NCBI RefSeq assembly: GCF_009936375.1
Contig: NZ_AP022332.1
Span: forward strand, 868,001 to 932,000
Length of the DNA: 64,000 nt
Direction: 5' to 3'
DNA from: Methylosinus sp. C49
GTDB taxonomy: Bacteria; Pseudomonadota; Alphaproteobacteria; Rhizobiales; Beijerinckiaceae
This document shows, piece after piece, positions 51,103 to 60,668 of this stretch. The notes beneath the pieces are model-generated. The model worked only from the letters and a program-made list of their open reading frames with translations, ran no database searches and was not told where the DNA came from. The position numbers were made by a program, and so were the translations under genes. Each line of letters begins with the position of its first letter. Within the stretch, counting starts at the first letter, position 1.

Positions 51103-51224
51103 CCCCTCCCTCACCCTCCCCCGCTTCGCGGGAGAGGGAAGGCGGCGACGTGACGCGAAACGTCGATGAAGCGTGCAATCTGCTCCCTCTCCCGCGAAGC
51201 GGGGGAGGGCTGGGGAGGGGGCCT
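51103..51224. repeat. REPIN-like pair of inverted repeats
   Basis: About 40 bases at 51103-51140 (CCCTCCCCCGC-TTC-GCGGGAGAGGG core) are repeated in inverse orientation at about 51181-51224 (CCCTCTCCCGC-GAA-GCGGGGGAGGG core). Each half is itself a hairpin and both halves could pair into one long cruciform. It lies between convergent response regulator and DsbA genes and may terminate both. The core recurs at 24162 in the window. Confidence 0.75.
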
Positions 51225-51269
51225 TCGGGCTCGAATAAGTCCGACCCGCCGGCCTCGCGCCGATGCGCT

Positions 51270-51926
51270 TTACGACTTCGTCTTCTCGGTCAGAATCCTC
51301 TCGAGGTCGGCCTCGGAAATCTCGCCGCTGTATTTGTCGCCATTGATGAAGAAGGTCGGCGTCGAATTAATGCCGAATTTCTCCGCGGCGCGGTCGCGCA
51401 CCTTGCTCACATTCTCGTAGAGCTGCTGATCCTTCAGCGTCGCCTCGAATTTCTCCTGGCCGAGCCCGGTCTGCTTCAGCACGCCGGCGAGGCCGTCGAG
51501 CGGCTTGTCGACGAAGGCCCAGTTCTTCTGCTGGGCGAAGAGCAGATCGACCACCGCATCGCGCTTGTCGCCGGCGTTGCGCGCCAGCATGAAGGCCGCC
51601 GTGGCCAGCGGATCGAGCGGGAACTCGCGCAGGATGAACTTCACCTTGCCGGTGTCGATGAAATTCTTCTTCAGCGTCGGATAGACGTCCTTGTGGAAGG
51701 CCGCGCAATGGCTGCAGGTCATGGAGGCGTATTCGACGATGGTGATCGGCGCGTCGGCCTTGCCCTCGACGATATCCGGCAGGGCGTTCGGCCCCATCAG
51801 CTCCTCGACCGGGATCTTGCCGCTCGGCGCCTTCTCGGCGAAGGCGGGCGCAGTGAGGCCGAAGACGGCGAGAGCCGCCGCGGCGAGCGCGGCGCGACGG
51901 GAAAATCGAAGGTCGAAGCTGGGCAT
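51270..51926 (-). CDS. DsbA/DsbG-like periplasmic thioredoxin-fold protein
   Basis: A 218-aa protein with an N-terminal R-R-A-A-L-A-A-A-A signal (Tat- or Sec-type, cleavage near A-F-A-E) and a DSBA-like thioredoxin domain. The redox motif is C-S-H-C in M-T-C-S-H-C-A-A-F-H (about 65-68) and the cis-Pro is in S-T-P-T-F-F-I-N-G (about 187). This subfamily (BdbD/ScsC-like, often called DsbA oxidoreductase) is frequent in Rhizobiales. The ATG at 51926 has GGAG five bases upstream; longer frames are not homologous. Substrates unknown. Confidence 0.88.
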   Translation of the reverse strand: MPSFDLRFSRRAALAAAALAVFGLTAPAFAEKAPSGKIPVEELMGPNALPDIVEGKADAPITIVEYASMTCSHCAAFHKDVYPTLKKNFIDTGKVKFILREFPLDPLATAAFMLARNAGDKRDAVVDLLFAQQKNWAFVDKPLDGLAGVLKQTGLGQEKFEATLKDQQLYENVSKVRDRAAEKFGINSTPTFFINGDKYSGEISEADLERILTEKTKS

Positions 51927-52024
51927 GGACGCTCCATAGGGTCGCGGAACCAGCGGAGCATAGAGCATTTTCGGGCCGCGGGGAATCGGCGGAGAGAGCG
52001 GTCTCTCCACCGTCGCGCAAATTG

Positions 52025-52714
52025 CTACCTCACCGTCAGCGCGACGCCGCCCACGCCTTCGATCTCGCCCGTCACATGGTCCCCGGAAACGATCGGCCCG
52101 ACGCCGGCCGGCGTTCCGGTGAAGATGAGATCGCCCGCCTCCAGCCGCACGAATTGCGACAGGATCGCCACGATCTCCGCGACGCTCCAGATCATGTCGG
52201 AGAGATCGGCGTCCTGCCGCATCGCGCCATTGACGGCGAGGCTGATGCGGCCCTTTCCCGGATGGCCGATGCGCGTCGCCGGCGCCAGCGCCCCCAGCGG
52301 CGCGGAATTGTCGAAGCCCTTGGAGAGGTCCCAGGGCCGCCCTGCCTTTCGCGCCTCGCTCTGCAGGTCGCGGCGGGTGAGGTCGATGCCGGCGCCATAG
52401 CCGAACACATGGGCGAGCGCGTCCTCGCGCGCAATAAACGCTCCGCCGCTCCCGATCGCCGCTGCCAGCTCGATCTCATGATGCAGCTCGGCGGTTTGCG
52501 GCGGGTAGGGGATGGTCGCGCCGCTGGCGACCACGGCGTCGGCGGGCTTGGAGAAGAAGCAGGGCTGCTCGCGCGAGGGGTCCTTGCCCATCTCCCGCGC
52601 ATGGGCGGCGTAATTCTGTCCGACGCAGAAGATGCGCCGCACGGGAAAGCGCCGGGTGTCGCCAGCGATGGCGAGGGCGGCCTGCGCCGGCGGCGGAAAC
52701 AAAAATGCGCTCAC
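52025..52714 (-). CDS. Fumarylacetoacetate hydrolase (FAH) family protein
   Basis: A 229-aa hydrolase or decarboxylase of the FAH fold: I-F-C-V-G-Q-N-Y-A-A-H-A-R-E-M near residue 30, F-F-S-K-P-A-D-A near 55, metal Glu in H-H-E-I-E-L (about 78) and G-Y-G-A-G-I-D-L-T-R-R-D, K-G-F-D-N-S-A-P-L-G near 120-140, then F-T-G-T-P-A-G-V-G-P. Single-domain members are acylpyruvases or oxaloacetate decarboxylases. The GTG at 52714 has GAGAGG seven bases upstream; an upstream TTG is less likely. Confidence 0.85.
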   Translation of the reverse strand: MSAFLFPPPAQAALAIAGDTRRFPVRRIFCVGQNYAAHAREMGKDPSREQPCFFSKPADAVVASGATIPYPPQTAELHHEIELAAAIGSGGAFIAREDALAHVFGYGAGIDLTRRDLQSEARKAGRPWDLSKGFDNSAPLGALAPATRIGHPGKGRISLAVNGAMRQDADLSDMIWSVAEIVAILSQFVRLEAGDLIFTGTPAGVGPIVSGDHVTGEIEGVGGVALTVR

Positions 52715-52838
52715 TGCGAAACCTCTCGTTTCTGCGCGGAACAAGGGCGGCGGCGAGAATGTCGCGGCGCCGTCATACCTCTGAGAGACTGACGATCTAT
52801 CGGAGCGATGTCAAAAGCACATGTTTCGAGGTTATTTC

Positions 52839-54089
52839 ATGATCGAGCTTCTGTTCCGCGCATCACGCGCGCTGATTTGCGCCGCGCTGCTCGCGCCGCT
52901 GTCCGCCGTCGCCTCCGAGGAAGGCCCGCAACGTCCCATCGTCATCGGCCATCGCGGCGCCGGCGGCTATGTTCCCGAGCATACGCTCGAATCCTACGCT
53001 CTCGCGATCGAGCTCGGCGCCGATTTCATCGAGCCAGATCTCGTCTCCACCAAGGATGGCGTGCTGATCGCCCGGCACGAGCCGAACATCATCGCCACCA
53101 CCAATGTGAAGAGCTTGCCGCAATTCGCGGGCCGCAAGCGCAAGGCCGTCGTCGACGGCGTCGAGCAGGAAGGCTATTTCGTCAGCGACTTCACTTGGAG
53201 CGAGATCAAGCAGATCGGCGCCGTGCAGGCCTTCTCCGAGCGCGATCCCGATTTCAACGGCCGCTTCCACATTCCGAGCTTCGACGAGATCATAGAGCTC
53301 GCCAAGCGCAAGAGCCGCGATGAAGGCCGCGTCATCGGCGTCTATCCCGAGACCAAGCATCCAACCTATCATCAAATGATCAACCTCCCGCTCGAGGATC
53401 GCCTGCTCGCCGTGCTGACGCGCCACGGCTGGAATCATCATAGCGCTCCGGTCTTCATCCAGAGCTTCGAGCAGGCCAATCTGAAATATCTGCGTAAGAA
53501 GACAACGGTTCGGCTGATCCAGCTCATCGACGCCAATGACGTCAACCCCGACGGCTCGCTGGATTTCACGCCGCCCTATGACCGGCCTTATGATTGGGCC
53601 GTCGCCGGCCGCCAAGGCAAATTCGCCGATCTCCTGAAGCCCGCCGGCCTCGCCGAGGTCCGCACCTATGCCGATGGCGTCGGGCCGTGGAAGACCTATC
53701 TCATCAGCTCCGTCTGCATACAGATCGTCAACAACGCCTGCGCCGACGCCAATGGCGATGGCTCCGTCAATGAGGCGGATCGCAAGCTGCTGCCGCCGAC
53801 CTCTGTCGTCGCCGACGCCCATGCGGCCGGCCTGCTCGTGCATCCCTACACGTTCCGCAATGAGCAGCGCCGTCTCGCCAGCGATTACAAAGGCGTTCCG
53901 GTCAATGAATATCTGACCTTCTACAAGCTCGGCGTCGATGGATTGTTCAGCGATTTCGCCGATACGGCGGTGACGGCGCGCTCGCTATGGGCGCTGAAGA
54001 CCGACCCCGATGCAGCGAAATGCCTGGTCAAAGGCCTCTCTGGCCATGACCAGGCTTGCCGTGGATTGCGCTGGCTCAACGCCAATTGA
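52839..54089 (+). CDS. glpQ: Glycerophosphodiester phosphodiesterase with embedded EF-hand/dockerin-like loop
   Basis: Hydrolyses glycerophosphodiesters in the periplasm. The 416-aa protein has a signal peptide (about 1-26) and a GDPD TIM barrel: [16 protein letters not shown] near 35-50, [19 protein letters not shown] near 67-85 and Y-P-E-T-K-H-P near 172. Near residues 303-314 a perfect calcium loop [12 protein letters not shown] interrupts the usual barrel. The size fits the periplasmic GlpQ type, which needs Ca2+. ATG 52839 has GAGG eight bases upstream; ATG 52821 is possible. Confidence 0.9.
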   Translation: MIELLFRASRALICAALLAPLSAVASEEGPQRPIVIGHRGAGGYVPEHTLESYALAIELGADFIEPDLVSTKDGVLIARHEPNIIATTNVKSLPQFAGRKRKAVVDGVEQEGYFVSDFTWSEIKQIGAVQAFSERDPDFNGRFHIPSFDEIIELAKRKSRDEGRVIGVYPETKHPTYHQMINLPLEDRLLAVLTRHGWNHHSAPVFIQSFEQANLKYLRKKTTVRLIQLIDANDVNPDGSLDFTPPYDRPYDWAVAGRQGKFADLLKPAGLAEVRTYADGVGPWKTYLISSVCIQIVNNACADANGDGSVNEADRKLLPPTSVVADAHAAGLLVHPYTFRNEQRRLASDYKGVPVNEYLTFYKLGVDGLFSDFADTAVTARSLWALKTDPDAAKCLVKGLSGHDQACRGLRWLNAN

Positions 54090-54100
54090 GATGCATGACG

Positions 54101-54125
54101 GACGGCGGCGGATGACGCCGCCGTC
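54101..54125 (+). terminator. Hairpin terminator after glpQ
   Basis: GACGGCGGC (54101-54109) and GCCGCCGTC (54117-54125) form a perfect 9-bp stem with a 7-base loop, followed by CCTTTAC. It lies between convergent glpQ and the acyltransferase gene, four bases from the latter's stop. Confidence 0.65.
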
Positions 54126-54128
54126 CCT

Positions 54129-55322
54129 TTACAAATAGCTCAGCCACCAATCGCGCCGACGCCGCTTGACGCGCGCGAACCAGGCGCAGGCGGGATAGAT
54201 CGCCGCCATGATCAGCGCCCACATGACATAGGCGCCGGCGAGGCCGAGCCCGTAATTCTCTGGCGGCGGCCCGCCGCTCTCGAGGCCTTTGATATCGACG
54301 CCCTTCGCGACGGCGACGAGCAAGGCCGCCGCCAGAATGACGTAGAGATGCAGCACATAGGCGAAGAGCGGAACCCGGCCGAATGTGGCGAGCACGCGCC
54401 CGAAGGCGCCGCCCGCCCGCTCCAGCGCCGGCAGCAGCAGAAGCCCGACGCCGAGCGTCGCCAGCGCATAATGCAGCGAGGGCGGATATTTGGTGACATT
54501 GAGGAAGGACAGCGCCGTTCTGACGCCTTCTGGATAGGTCAGCCAGAGCCGCGCGTCGCCATAGACGCCAGCGAAGCGCAACGCGACAAATCCCGCGAGA
54601 AAGGCGAGGCCGAGCGTGACGAGCGCCCGCATCCGACGCTCATGCGGCCATAGGAAGATCGGCGCGAGCCCATAGCCGAGCGCGATGACGCCGATCCAGG
54701 GCAGCACGGGATAATAGACTTGGCCGCGCAGGCCGAAGGGCAGCGGCCCTTTCTCGTGCAGCACATTCCACAAGGGCGCGAAGCCGCCCAATTGCGCCGC
54801 GTGAACGCCGTCGAAGAGATTGTGCGAAAGCAGGATCGCCGCGCCGATCGCCAGCACGGCGCGCGTCGGCAGATGGACGAGGGCGGCGAGCGTGATCATG
54901 CCGCAGCCGATCGCCCAGAGCGTCCCCAGCTCGATCGCGCCCGAGCCCACCGTCCACACAGGGCTGATGACGACGATGTCGAGCAGGATCAGCCACAGCC
55001 CGCGCGTCCACAAGAAGCGCGACAGCGCGCCGCGGTCCTCGAGCGAGAGCCCGTGCAGATAGGCCGAGACGCCGGCGAGAAAGGTGAAGGTCGGCGCGCA
55101 GAAATGGGTGACGAAGCGCGTGAGGAACAAAGCGGGATAGGTGCGCTCGAGATCGGTCGGATCGAAGCGCAGCGCATCGGCGTCGAAGAAATCGCGCACA
55201 TGATCGAGCGCCATGACGATGATGACGAGCCCGCGCAGCCGATCGATGGAGAGGAGCCGCGTGCCGGCGGTGAGCGCGGCGTCGTGCGGGACGCTCGGGA
55301 TTTTCTCCATGGTCTTCGTCAT
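54129..55322 (-). CDS. Heparan-alpha-glucosaminide acetyltransferase/YeiB-like membrane protein (DUF1624)
   Basis: A 397-aa protein of about ten membrane helices. After a short cytoplasmic N-terminus comes the family signature R-L-L-S-I-D-R-L-R-G-L-V-I-I-V-M-A-L-D-H-V-R-D-F-F (split by helices, residues about 22-48), where the His is thought to take the acyl group from acetyl-CoA. T-F-L-A-G-V-S-A-Y near 100 is also typical. Presumed to acylate an extracytoplasmic sugar or lipid, identity unknown. GGAGAG stands before ATG 55322. It is convergent with glpQ. Confidence 0.82.
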   Translation of the reverse strand: MTKTMEKIPSVPHDAALTAGTRLLSIDRLRGLVIIVMALDHVRDFFDADALRFDPTDLERTYPALFLTRFVTHFCAPTFTFLAGVSAYLHGLSLEDRGALSRFLWTRGLWLILLDIVVISPVWTVGSGAIELGTLWAIGCGMITLAALVHLPTRAVLAIGAAILLSHNLFDGVHAAQLGGFAPLWNVLHEKGPLPFGLRGQVYYPVLPWIGVIALGYGLAPIFLWPHERRMRALVTLGLAFLAGFVALRFAGVYGDARLWLTYPEGVRTALSFLNVTKYPPSLHYALATLGVGLLLLPALERAGGAFGRVLATFGRVPLFAYVLHLYVILAAALLVAVAKGVDIKGLESGGPPPENYGLGLAGAYVMWALIMAAIYPACAWFARVKRRRRDWWLSYL

Positions 55323-55379
55323 GACGTCTCTCCGCCGGCTATCGAAAATTCAATGCGAAAATTCGATGAATGAAACAGC

Positions 55380-55515
55380 GGCCCTCACCCTCCCCTTCAG
55401 GGGGAGGGTCGGCCTGCGAAGCAGGACGGGGTGGGGTGACACTCCCCGAGACTCGGGGCTCACCCCCTCCCGAGCGCCTTTGGCGCTCGAACTCCCCCCT
55501 CTAGGGGGAGGTGGG
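55380..55515. repeat. Cluster of GC-rich palindromes (REP-like mosaic)
   Basis: Within 136 bases four hairpins follow each other: CCCTCCCC-TTCA-GGGGGAGGG, CCCCGAG-A-CTCGGGG, CGAGCGCC-TTT-GGCGCTCG and CTCCCCCC-TCTA-GGGGGAG. The array fills the gap between hslO and the acyltransferase gene and looks like a mobile extragenic repeat cluster rather than a gene. It may act as a transcription barrier. Confidence 0.7.
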
Positions 55516-55522
55516 GCGCGCG

Positions 55523-56488
55523 CTACTCGAAATCCGCCGGGTCGAACTCCCGCAGCGTGCGACAGAATTCGCAGGTCACGCCGATGCGGCCATTGTCGCC
55601 GATCATATCGCGGCGGTCCTGCGGCGCGAAGCTGCGCAAGAGATTGGCGATGCGCTCCGTCGAGCAGCGGCAGGATTCGACGATTCTGCGCGTCGGATAG
55701 ACAGTGACGCCGCGCTCGTGGAACAGCGAATAGAGCAGTCGCTCGCCTGAGAGCCCCGGATCGACCAGCTCGTGATCCTGCGTCGTCGCCGCCAGCGACA
55801 GGCCTTCGACCCAGGCGTCTTCTTCGCCGTCGTCCGAAAGAGCGGCGCTCGCGGGCGCGTCGCCGGGATCGAGATCGCGCGGCCGCAAGGGCGTTCCCGG
55901 CAGATATTGCAGCAGCAGGCCGCCGACGCGCCAGCTGCGCCCGGCGGGCGTCACGCTCTCGGCCACGGCGAGGCGCACATAGCTCGGAATCTGCTCGGAC
56001 TGGCGGAAATAGCGATGCGCCGCCTCGGCGAAGCCCTCGCCCTCCAGCGGCACCACGCCCTGATAGCGCGCGGCGTCGTGGTCGTGCTCCATGGTCAGCG
56101 CCAGATGGCCGCGGCCGAGCAGATCGCCCGGAGCCATGCCGGCTTTGACGCGGCTCTCGTCATAGCGCGCGAAGCCGCGCAGCTTTCCGGGCGCGTCGAA
56201 ATCGACGACGATCATATCGACCGGCCCGTCGCTGCGCGTCTGCAATTGAAAGCGTCCATGCGACTCGATCAGCGAGCCGAGCAGCGTCGTCAGCGCGGCC
56301 GCCTCGCCGAGCAGGCGCGCGACGGCAGGCGGATAATCGTAATGGGTGAGGATGGAATGCGCCGCCGGCCCGAGCCGCGTCAGACGTCCGCGCAGATCGA
56401 GCGGCTCGACCGCGAAGGGCAGCAGGCTGTCGTCCTCGGCGAAGGGCGACGCCGGCCGGGCGATGGCCTCATCCGCCCGTCGCGTCAT
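55523..56488 (-). CDS. hslO: Redox-regulated chaperone Hsp33
   Basis: Holdase activated by oxidative unfolding, cytoplasmic. The 321-aa protein has the N-terminal Hsp33 core (about 20-240, with L-T-R-L-G-P-A-A-H-S-I-L and Y-P-P-A-V-A-R-L-L-G-E-A) and the C-terminal zinc switch C-R-C (about 275-277) and C-E-F-C (about 308-311), the four Zn-binding cysteines. A linker rich in Asp/Glu near 195-215 is present. It is the third gene of argD-argF-hslO, 16 bases after argF, an order seen widely in Rhizobiales. Confidence 0.95.
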   Translation of the reverse strand: MTRRADEAIARPASPFAEDDSLLPFAVEPLDLRGRLTRLGPAAHSILTHYDYPPAVARLLGEAAALTTLLGSLIESHGRFQLQTRSDGPVDMIVVDFDAPGKLRGFARYDESRVKAGMAPGDLLGRGHLALTMEHDHDAARYQGVVPLEGEGFAEAAHRYFRQSEQIPSYVRLAVAESVTPAGRSWRVGGLLLQYLPGTPLRPRDLDPGDAPASAALSDDGEEDAWVEGLSLAATTQDHELVDPGLSGERLLYSLFHERGVTVYPTRRIVESCRCSTERIANLLRSFAPQDRRDMIGDNGRIGVTCEFCRTLREFDPADFE

Positions 56489-56504
56489 TTGCGTTTCCGC
56501 TGCG

Positions 56505-57451
<947 letters not shown>

Positions 57452-57455
<4 letters not shown>

Positions 57456-58639
57456 CGCGCGGCTCCGGCGCTCTCGAGCTTCACACAGGCGGCGTCGAGC
57501 CGCCGCGCGGCTTCGGCCAGCTCATTCTCGCCGACGATGAGCGGCGGCAGCAGCCGCACCACATTGTCGCTCGCGGGAATGGTCAGCAGCTTGGCCTTGC
57601 GCGCCGCGGCGGCGAATTCGGCGTTGGGCACGCGCGTCTTCAGGCCGAACATCAGCCCCTCGCCGCGCACGCTCTCGATGATCGACGAATGGCGATCCTC
57701 GAGCTCGGCGAGCTTTTGGCGGAACAGCACGCCGAGGCCGGCGACGCGCTCCACGAAGCCGGGCTCCAGCACCACATCGAGCACGGCGTTGCCCACGGCG
57801 GTGGCGAGCGGATTGCCGCCATAGGTGGAGCCATGCGCGCCGACGGTCATGCCCTTGCCGGCCTCCGCCGTGGCGAGACAGGCGCCGAGCGGAAAGCCGC
57901 CGCCTATGCCCTTGGCCAGAGCGGCGATGTCCGGCGTCACGCCGGAATGCTCGACCGCCAGGAAACGCCCGGTGCGGCCAATGCCCGTCTGCACCTCGTC
58001 GACGACGAGCAGCAGCCCATGCGCGTCGCAGAGCTCGCGCAGGCCGGCCAGGAAGCGCGGCGGGGCCGCGCGCACGCCGCCTTCGCCCTGAATGGGCTCC
58101 AGCAGCACGCCGGCCGTCTGCGGTCCGACGAGCGCGCGCACGGCCTCGAGATCGCCATAGGGCGCCTGGTCGAAGCCGTCGGTCGGCGGGCCGAAGCCGT
58201 CGAGATATTTGGGATTGCCGCCGGCGGCGATGGTCGCCAGCGTGCGGCCGTGGAAGGCGCCCTCGAAAGTGATGAGCCGATAGCGTTCCGGCCGACCTTC
58301 CACCGCATGGAACTTGCGCGCGGTCTTGATCGCGCATTCGACCGCTTCGGCGCCCGAATTGGTGAAGAAGACCAGATCCGCGAATGTCGCCTGCACGAGC
58401 CGGCGGGCGAGGCGCTCGGCCTCTGGAATCTGAAAGAGATTGGAGACGTGCCAGGGCTTCGCCGCGGCGGCCGTCAAGGCGCCGACGAGATGCGGATGGC
58501 CATGGCCGAGCGAATTGACCGCGACGCCGGCGCCGAAGTCGAGATAGCGCTCGCCGTCGCTGGCGGTGAGCCAGGCGCCTTCGCCCCGCTCGAAGGCGAG
58601 ATCGGCCCGCGCATAGGTCGGAAACAGCGCCGAAACCAC
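57452..58639 (-). CDS. argD: Acetylornithine aminotransferase
   Basis: PLP enzyme transaminating N-acetylglutamate semialdehyde in arginine synthesis (and possibly the DAP route). It is 395 aa. [15 protein letters not shown] near residue 30, F-F-T-N-S-G-A-E-A near 93, F-H-G-R-T-L near 130, [11 protein letters not shown] near 220 and the PLP lysine in [10 protein letters not shown] (about 246) are all present. The start is GTG 58639 with AGGAG nine bases upstream. A clear promoter and a leader hairpin precede it. Confidence 0.96.
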
Positions 58640-58722
58640 TGGGCGACTCCTTCGCAGAGACCTCGGCTCGCCGGCGCCCGATTGGCCGCGCCGACATTCA
58701 GCGAGGGTCTGAAAATCAAAGT

Positions 58723-58741
58723 GCCGCCCTTCTGGGGCGGC
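58723..58741 (-). other. Hairpin in the argD leader (possible attenuator)
   Basis: GCCGCCC-loop-GGGCGGC gives a perfect 7-bp GC-only stem (58723-58729 with 58735-58741, loop 5) about 11 bases after the predicted transcription start. On the minus strand it is followed by ACTTTGATTTTC, a weak T-rich tail. An early attenuator or 5'-end stabiliser is possible. Confidence 0.4.
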
Positions 58742-58758
58742 ATCTTTCTCGTGGAAAC

Positions 58759-58787
58759 ATTCTAGGTCCTCCCCTTGCGTCGGTCAA
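58759..58787 (-). promoter_or_regulatory. Promoter of argD-argF-hslO
   Basis: On the minus strand TTGACC, exactly 17 bases, then TAGAAT, each five of six to the sigma-70 consensus, 120 bases before the argD GTG. Expected transcription start about 58752. Best promoter call in the window. Confidence 0.65.
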
Positions 58788-59227
58788 ATCCCATTCCCCG
58801 CCTCGGTCTCCATGGCGACGCGGCGCCGAGACTGCGGCGAAACGACGGCGCCAGAGCCGTCGCGATCGACCACGCGACAAAGCCGCCGCGCGGCGATGAC
58901 GTCCGTGAAGTCGTTCGCGCCCGACGAAATGTGTCGCCAGATGCGCCGCCATGCGTGGAATTCCATGCGTTTCGACGCCCATAGTGAGTCTTTCGCGCAA
59001 CACCTGCGGGGAATGAGCGGCATTACCTTGTGGGGAACGCTGTTTCGCTTGCCAGGGACTCTTGCGCGTGATTCAACTGGTAGAGTAGCGTTCGCGTCAT
59101 CGCCCACGACATCTCGTGTGGCGCCTTCAATCGAGTGTGTGTGCGTCTTGTCGACTCCGGCGTCGCCGGTTGCGCGAGCGTTCGCCGATTCTCTCGGCTG
59201 AAGCCGGCTTAATCGAGGAGGACCTTC
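58788..59227. other. Upstream region of gcrA with a cluster of GANTC methylation sites
   Basis: No gene seen in these 440 bases (with the argD leader the gene-free gap is 588). GANTC, the CcrM methylation site, occurs at 58986, 59057, 59070, 59153 and 59187, i.e. five times in about 205 bases where about one is expected by chance. GcrA acts at methylated GANTC sites in promoters, so this region probably makes gcrA cell-cycle controlled. No sigma-70 promoter was convincing. Confidence 0.6.
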
Positions 59228-59770
59228 ATGTCCTGGACCGACGAGCGCGTCGAGATGCTACGCAAGCTCTGGAACGACGGCCTCAGCGCCAGTCAGGTGG
59301 CTGCCGAGATCGGCGCAGGCATCACGCGCAACGCCGTTATTGGTAAGATCCATCGTCTCGGACTCGCGCAGCGCGCCAAGACGCCCATTGCGGCGCGTCC
59401 CCGCGTCGCGAAGCCGCAGCGCCCGCAGCAAGTCGCTGCGCCGCGCGCGCATCACGGACATGCGCCGGCCATCGTGGGCAATGTCGCGCTGGCCCTCGCG
59501 CCGCGCGCGCTGGTAATGCCGGACGCCCGCCCGCAAGAGGAAGTCGTCATTCCAATGTCCGAACGCGTCACGCTGATGGAGCTCAGAGAGTCGATGTGCC
59601 GTTGGCCGATCGGCGATCCGACATCGGCCGAGTTTCGCTTCTGCGGCGCGCGCTCGCCGGGCGGCGGCGGCAGCCCCTATTGCGGCTATCATTCGCAGAT
59701 CGCCTATCAGCCTGTGCAGGATCGCCGCCGCGCGCGCGATCAGCTGCGTTCCGCCGCGCGTCTCGCCTGA
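59228..59770 (+). CDS. gcrA: Cell-cycle regulator GcrA
   Basis: Binds sigma-70 RNA polymerase and CcrM-methylated promoters to drive S-phase genes. It is 180 aa. The N-terminal HTH starts M-S-W-T-D-E-R-V-E-M-L-R-K-L-W and continues S-A-S-Q-V-A-A-E-I-G with R-N-A-V-I-G-K-I-H-R-L-G-L (residues about 35-47). A Pro/Ala/His-rich linker follows, and the C-terminal sigma-interaction domain has C-R-W-P-I-G-D-P, F-C-G-A and Y-C-G-Y-H with conserved cysteines. GAGGA stands before the ATG. Confidence 0.96.
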   Translation: MSWTDERVEMLRKLWNDGLSASQVAAEIGAGITRNAVIGKIHRLGLAQRAKTPIAARPRVAKPQRPQQVAAPRAHHGHAPAIVGNVALALAPRALVMPDARPQEEVVIPMSERVTLMELRESMCRWPIGDPTSAEFRFCGARSPGGGGSPYCGYHSQIAYQPVQDRRRARDQLRSAARLA

Positions 59771-59801
59771 GACGCGTTCGTCTCGAGACAAGTCGGCGCG
59801 T

Positions 59802-60308
59802 TCATTCCACGTTCCAGAAATAGTGCCAGACGCCATCGGCGCCGACGCCGATCCGCATCACCTTCGGGCGGCCGTCGGCATTGGATGCGGCGAGATCGGC
59901 GAAGCGCACGCAGGCCCAGAGAGCGCGCGCCTCTTCCTCGCTCGCCGGCGGCGCGGGGCGTCGCGCGAAAGCCGGCCATTCATAGCTCTCGAACGGCCCG
60001 CGCGCGATGCGCAGAAAAGGCTGCGACAAAACGGCGCGCGCGAGCGAGAGCATCTCGCGTCCCGCGCGATCGAATGAGAGCGATTTCAAGGTCTCGATCG
60101 GATCGGCGCCCGCCGGCCGCCGCGCGCCGCGCTCGAACAAGGGGCGCACCTCGTTCCAGTCGATCGGAATGCGCAGCGCTTCTATGTCGCCCGTCTCGCA
60201 AGCGGCGAGGATCTTCTCGCGCAGCGCGCGCACCGGCGTGGGCAGGGCGGAGAGATCGCGCAGCGGCTCGGAGATCGTCTCGACAACTGGTTTGATCGCC
60301 TTTTTCAC
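59802..60308 (-). CDS. Conserved protein of unknown function (Rhizobiales type)
   Basis: A 168-aa protein, no clear signal sequence. The middle has R-I-P-I-D-W-N-E-V-R-P-L-F near residue 47 and the C-terminal part G-P-F-E-S-Y-E-W-P-A-F-A-R, L-W-A-C-V-R-F-A-D-L-A-A-S and G-V-G-A-D-G-V-W-H-Y-F-W resembles a conserved family found in many Rhizobiales with no known role. GTG 60308 is preferred: GGAG lies about seven bases upstream. Follows a small gene on the same strand after 22 bases. Confidence 0.7.
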   Translation of the reverse strand: MKKAIKPVVETISEPLRDLSALPTPVRALREKILAACETGDIEALRIPIDWNEVRPLFERGARRPAGADPIETLKSLSFDRAGREMLSLARAVLSQPFLRIARGPFESYEWPAFARRPAPPASEEEARALWACVRFADLAASNADGRPKVMRIGVGADGVWHYFWNVE

Positions 60309-60330
60309 GCGCGCGCTCCGTGGCGCGCGC

Positions 60331-60588
60331 TCAATGGCGCAGACCGCTCGAAAATTCGCCGTCGCGCAAGCGCCGCGGCAAACGTTCCACGAAAGCCGCG
60401 ACCTCCTCCTCGCCATAAGTGGCGACGAGCTCGTGCAGCGCCGCCGAGAGCGCGACATGAGCGAAGGAATCGCCTTCGATCCCGGCGAGCGCGGCTTCCG
60501 CGAAAGCCTCGGCGAGATAAGCGAGCGCGACCCGGCGCTGCTCGGCTCCGGCGGCGTCGTCCAATGTGGAGGAGGAAAAGCCCGTCAT
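60331..60588 (-). CDS. Small alpha-helical protein of unknown function
   Basis: An 85-aa acidic protein, mostly helical (R-V-A-L-A-Y-L-A-E-A-F-A-E-A-A, A-L-S-A-A-L-H-E-L-V-A-T-Y-G-E-E-E-V-A-A). Its ATG at 60588 has AGAGTG upstream. It probably forms a two-gene transcript with the following conserved gene. No family recognised. Confidence 0.58.
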   Translation of the reverse strand: MTGFSSSTLDDAAGAEQRRVALAYLAEAFAEAALAGIEGDSFAHVALSAALHELVATYGEEEVAAFVERLPRRLRDGEFSSGLRH

Positions 60589-60668
60589 GCGATCACTCTA
60601 ATCAACGGCGGCGCGCCGCGCGAGACGGGTCCTTGCCGGAGGGTTAACGCACATCCGCGCTCGCGACG

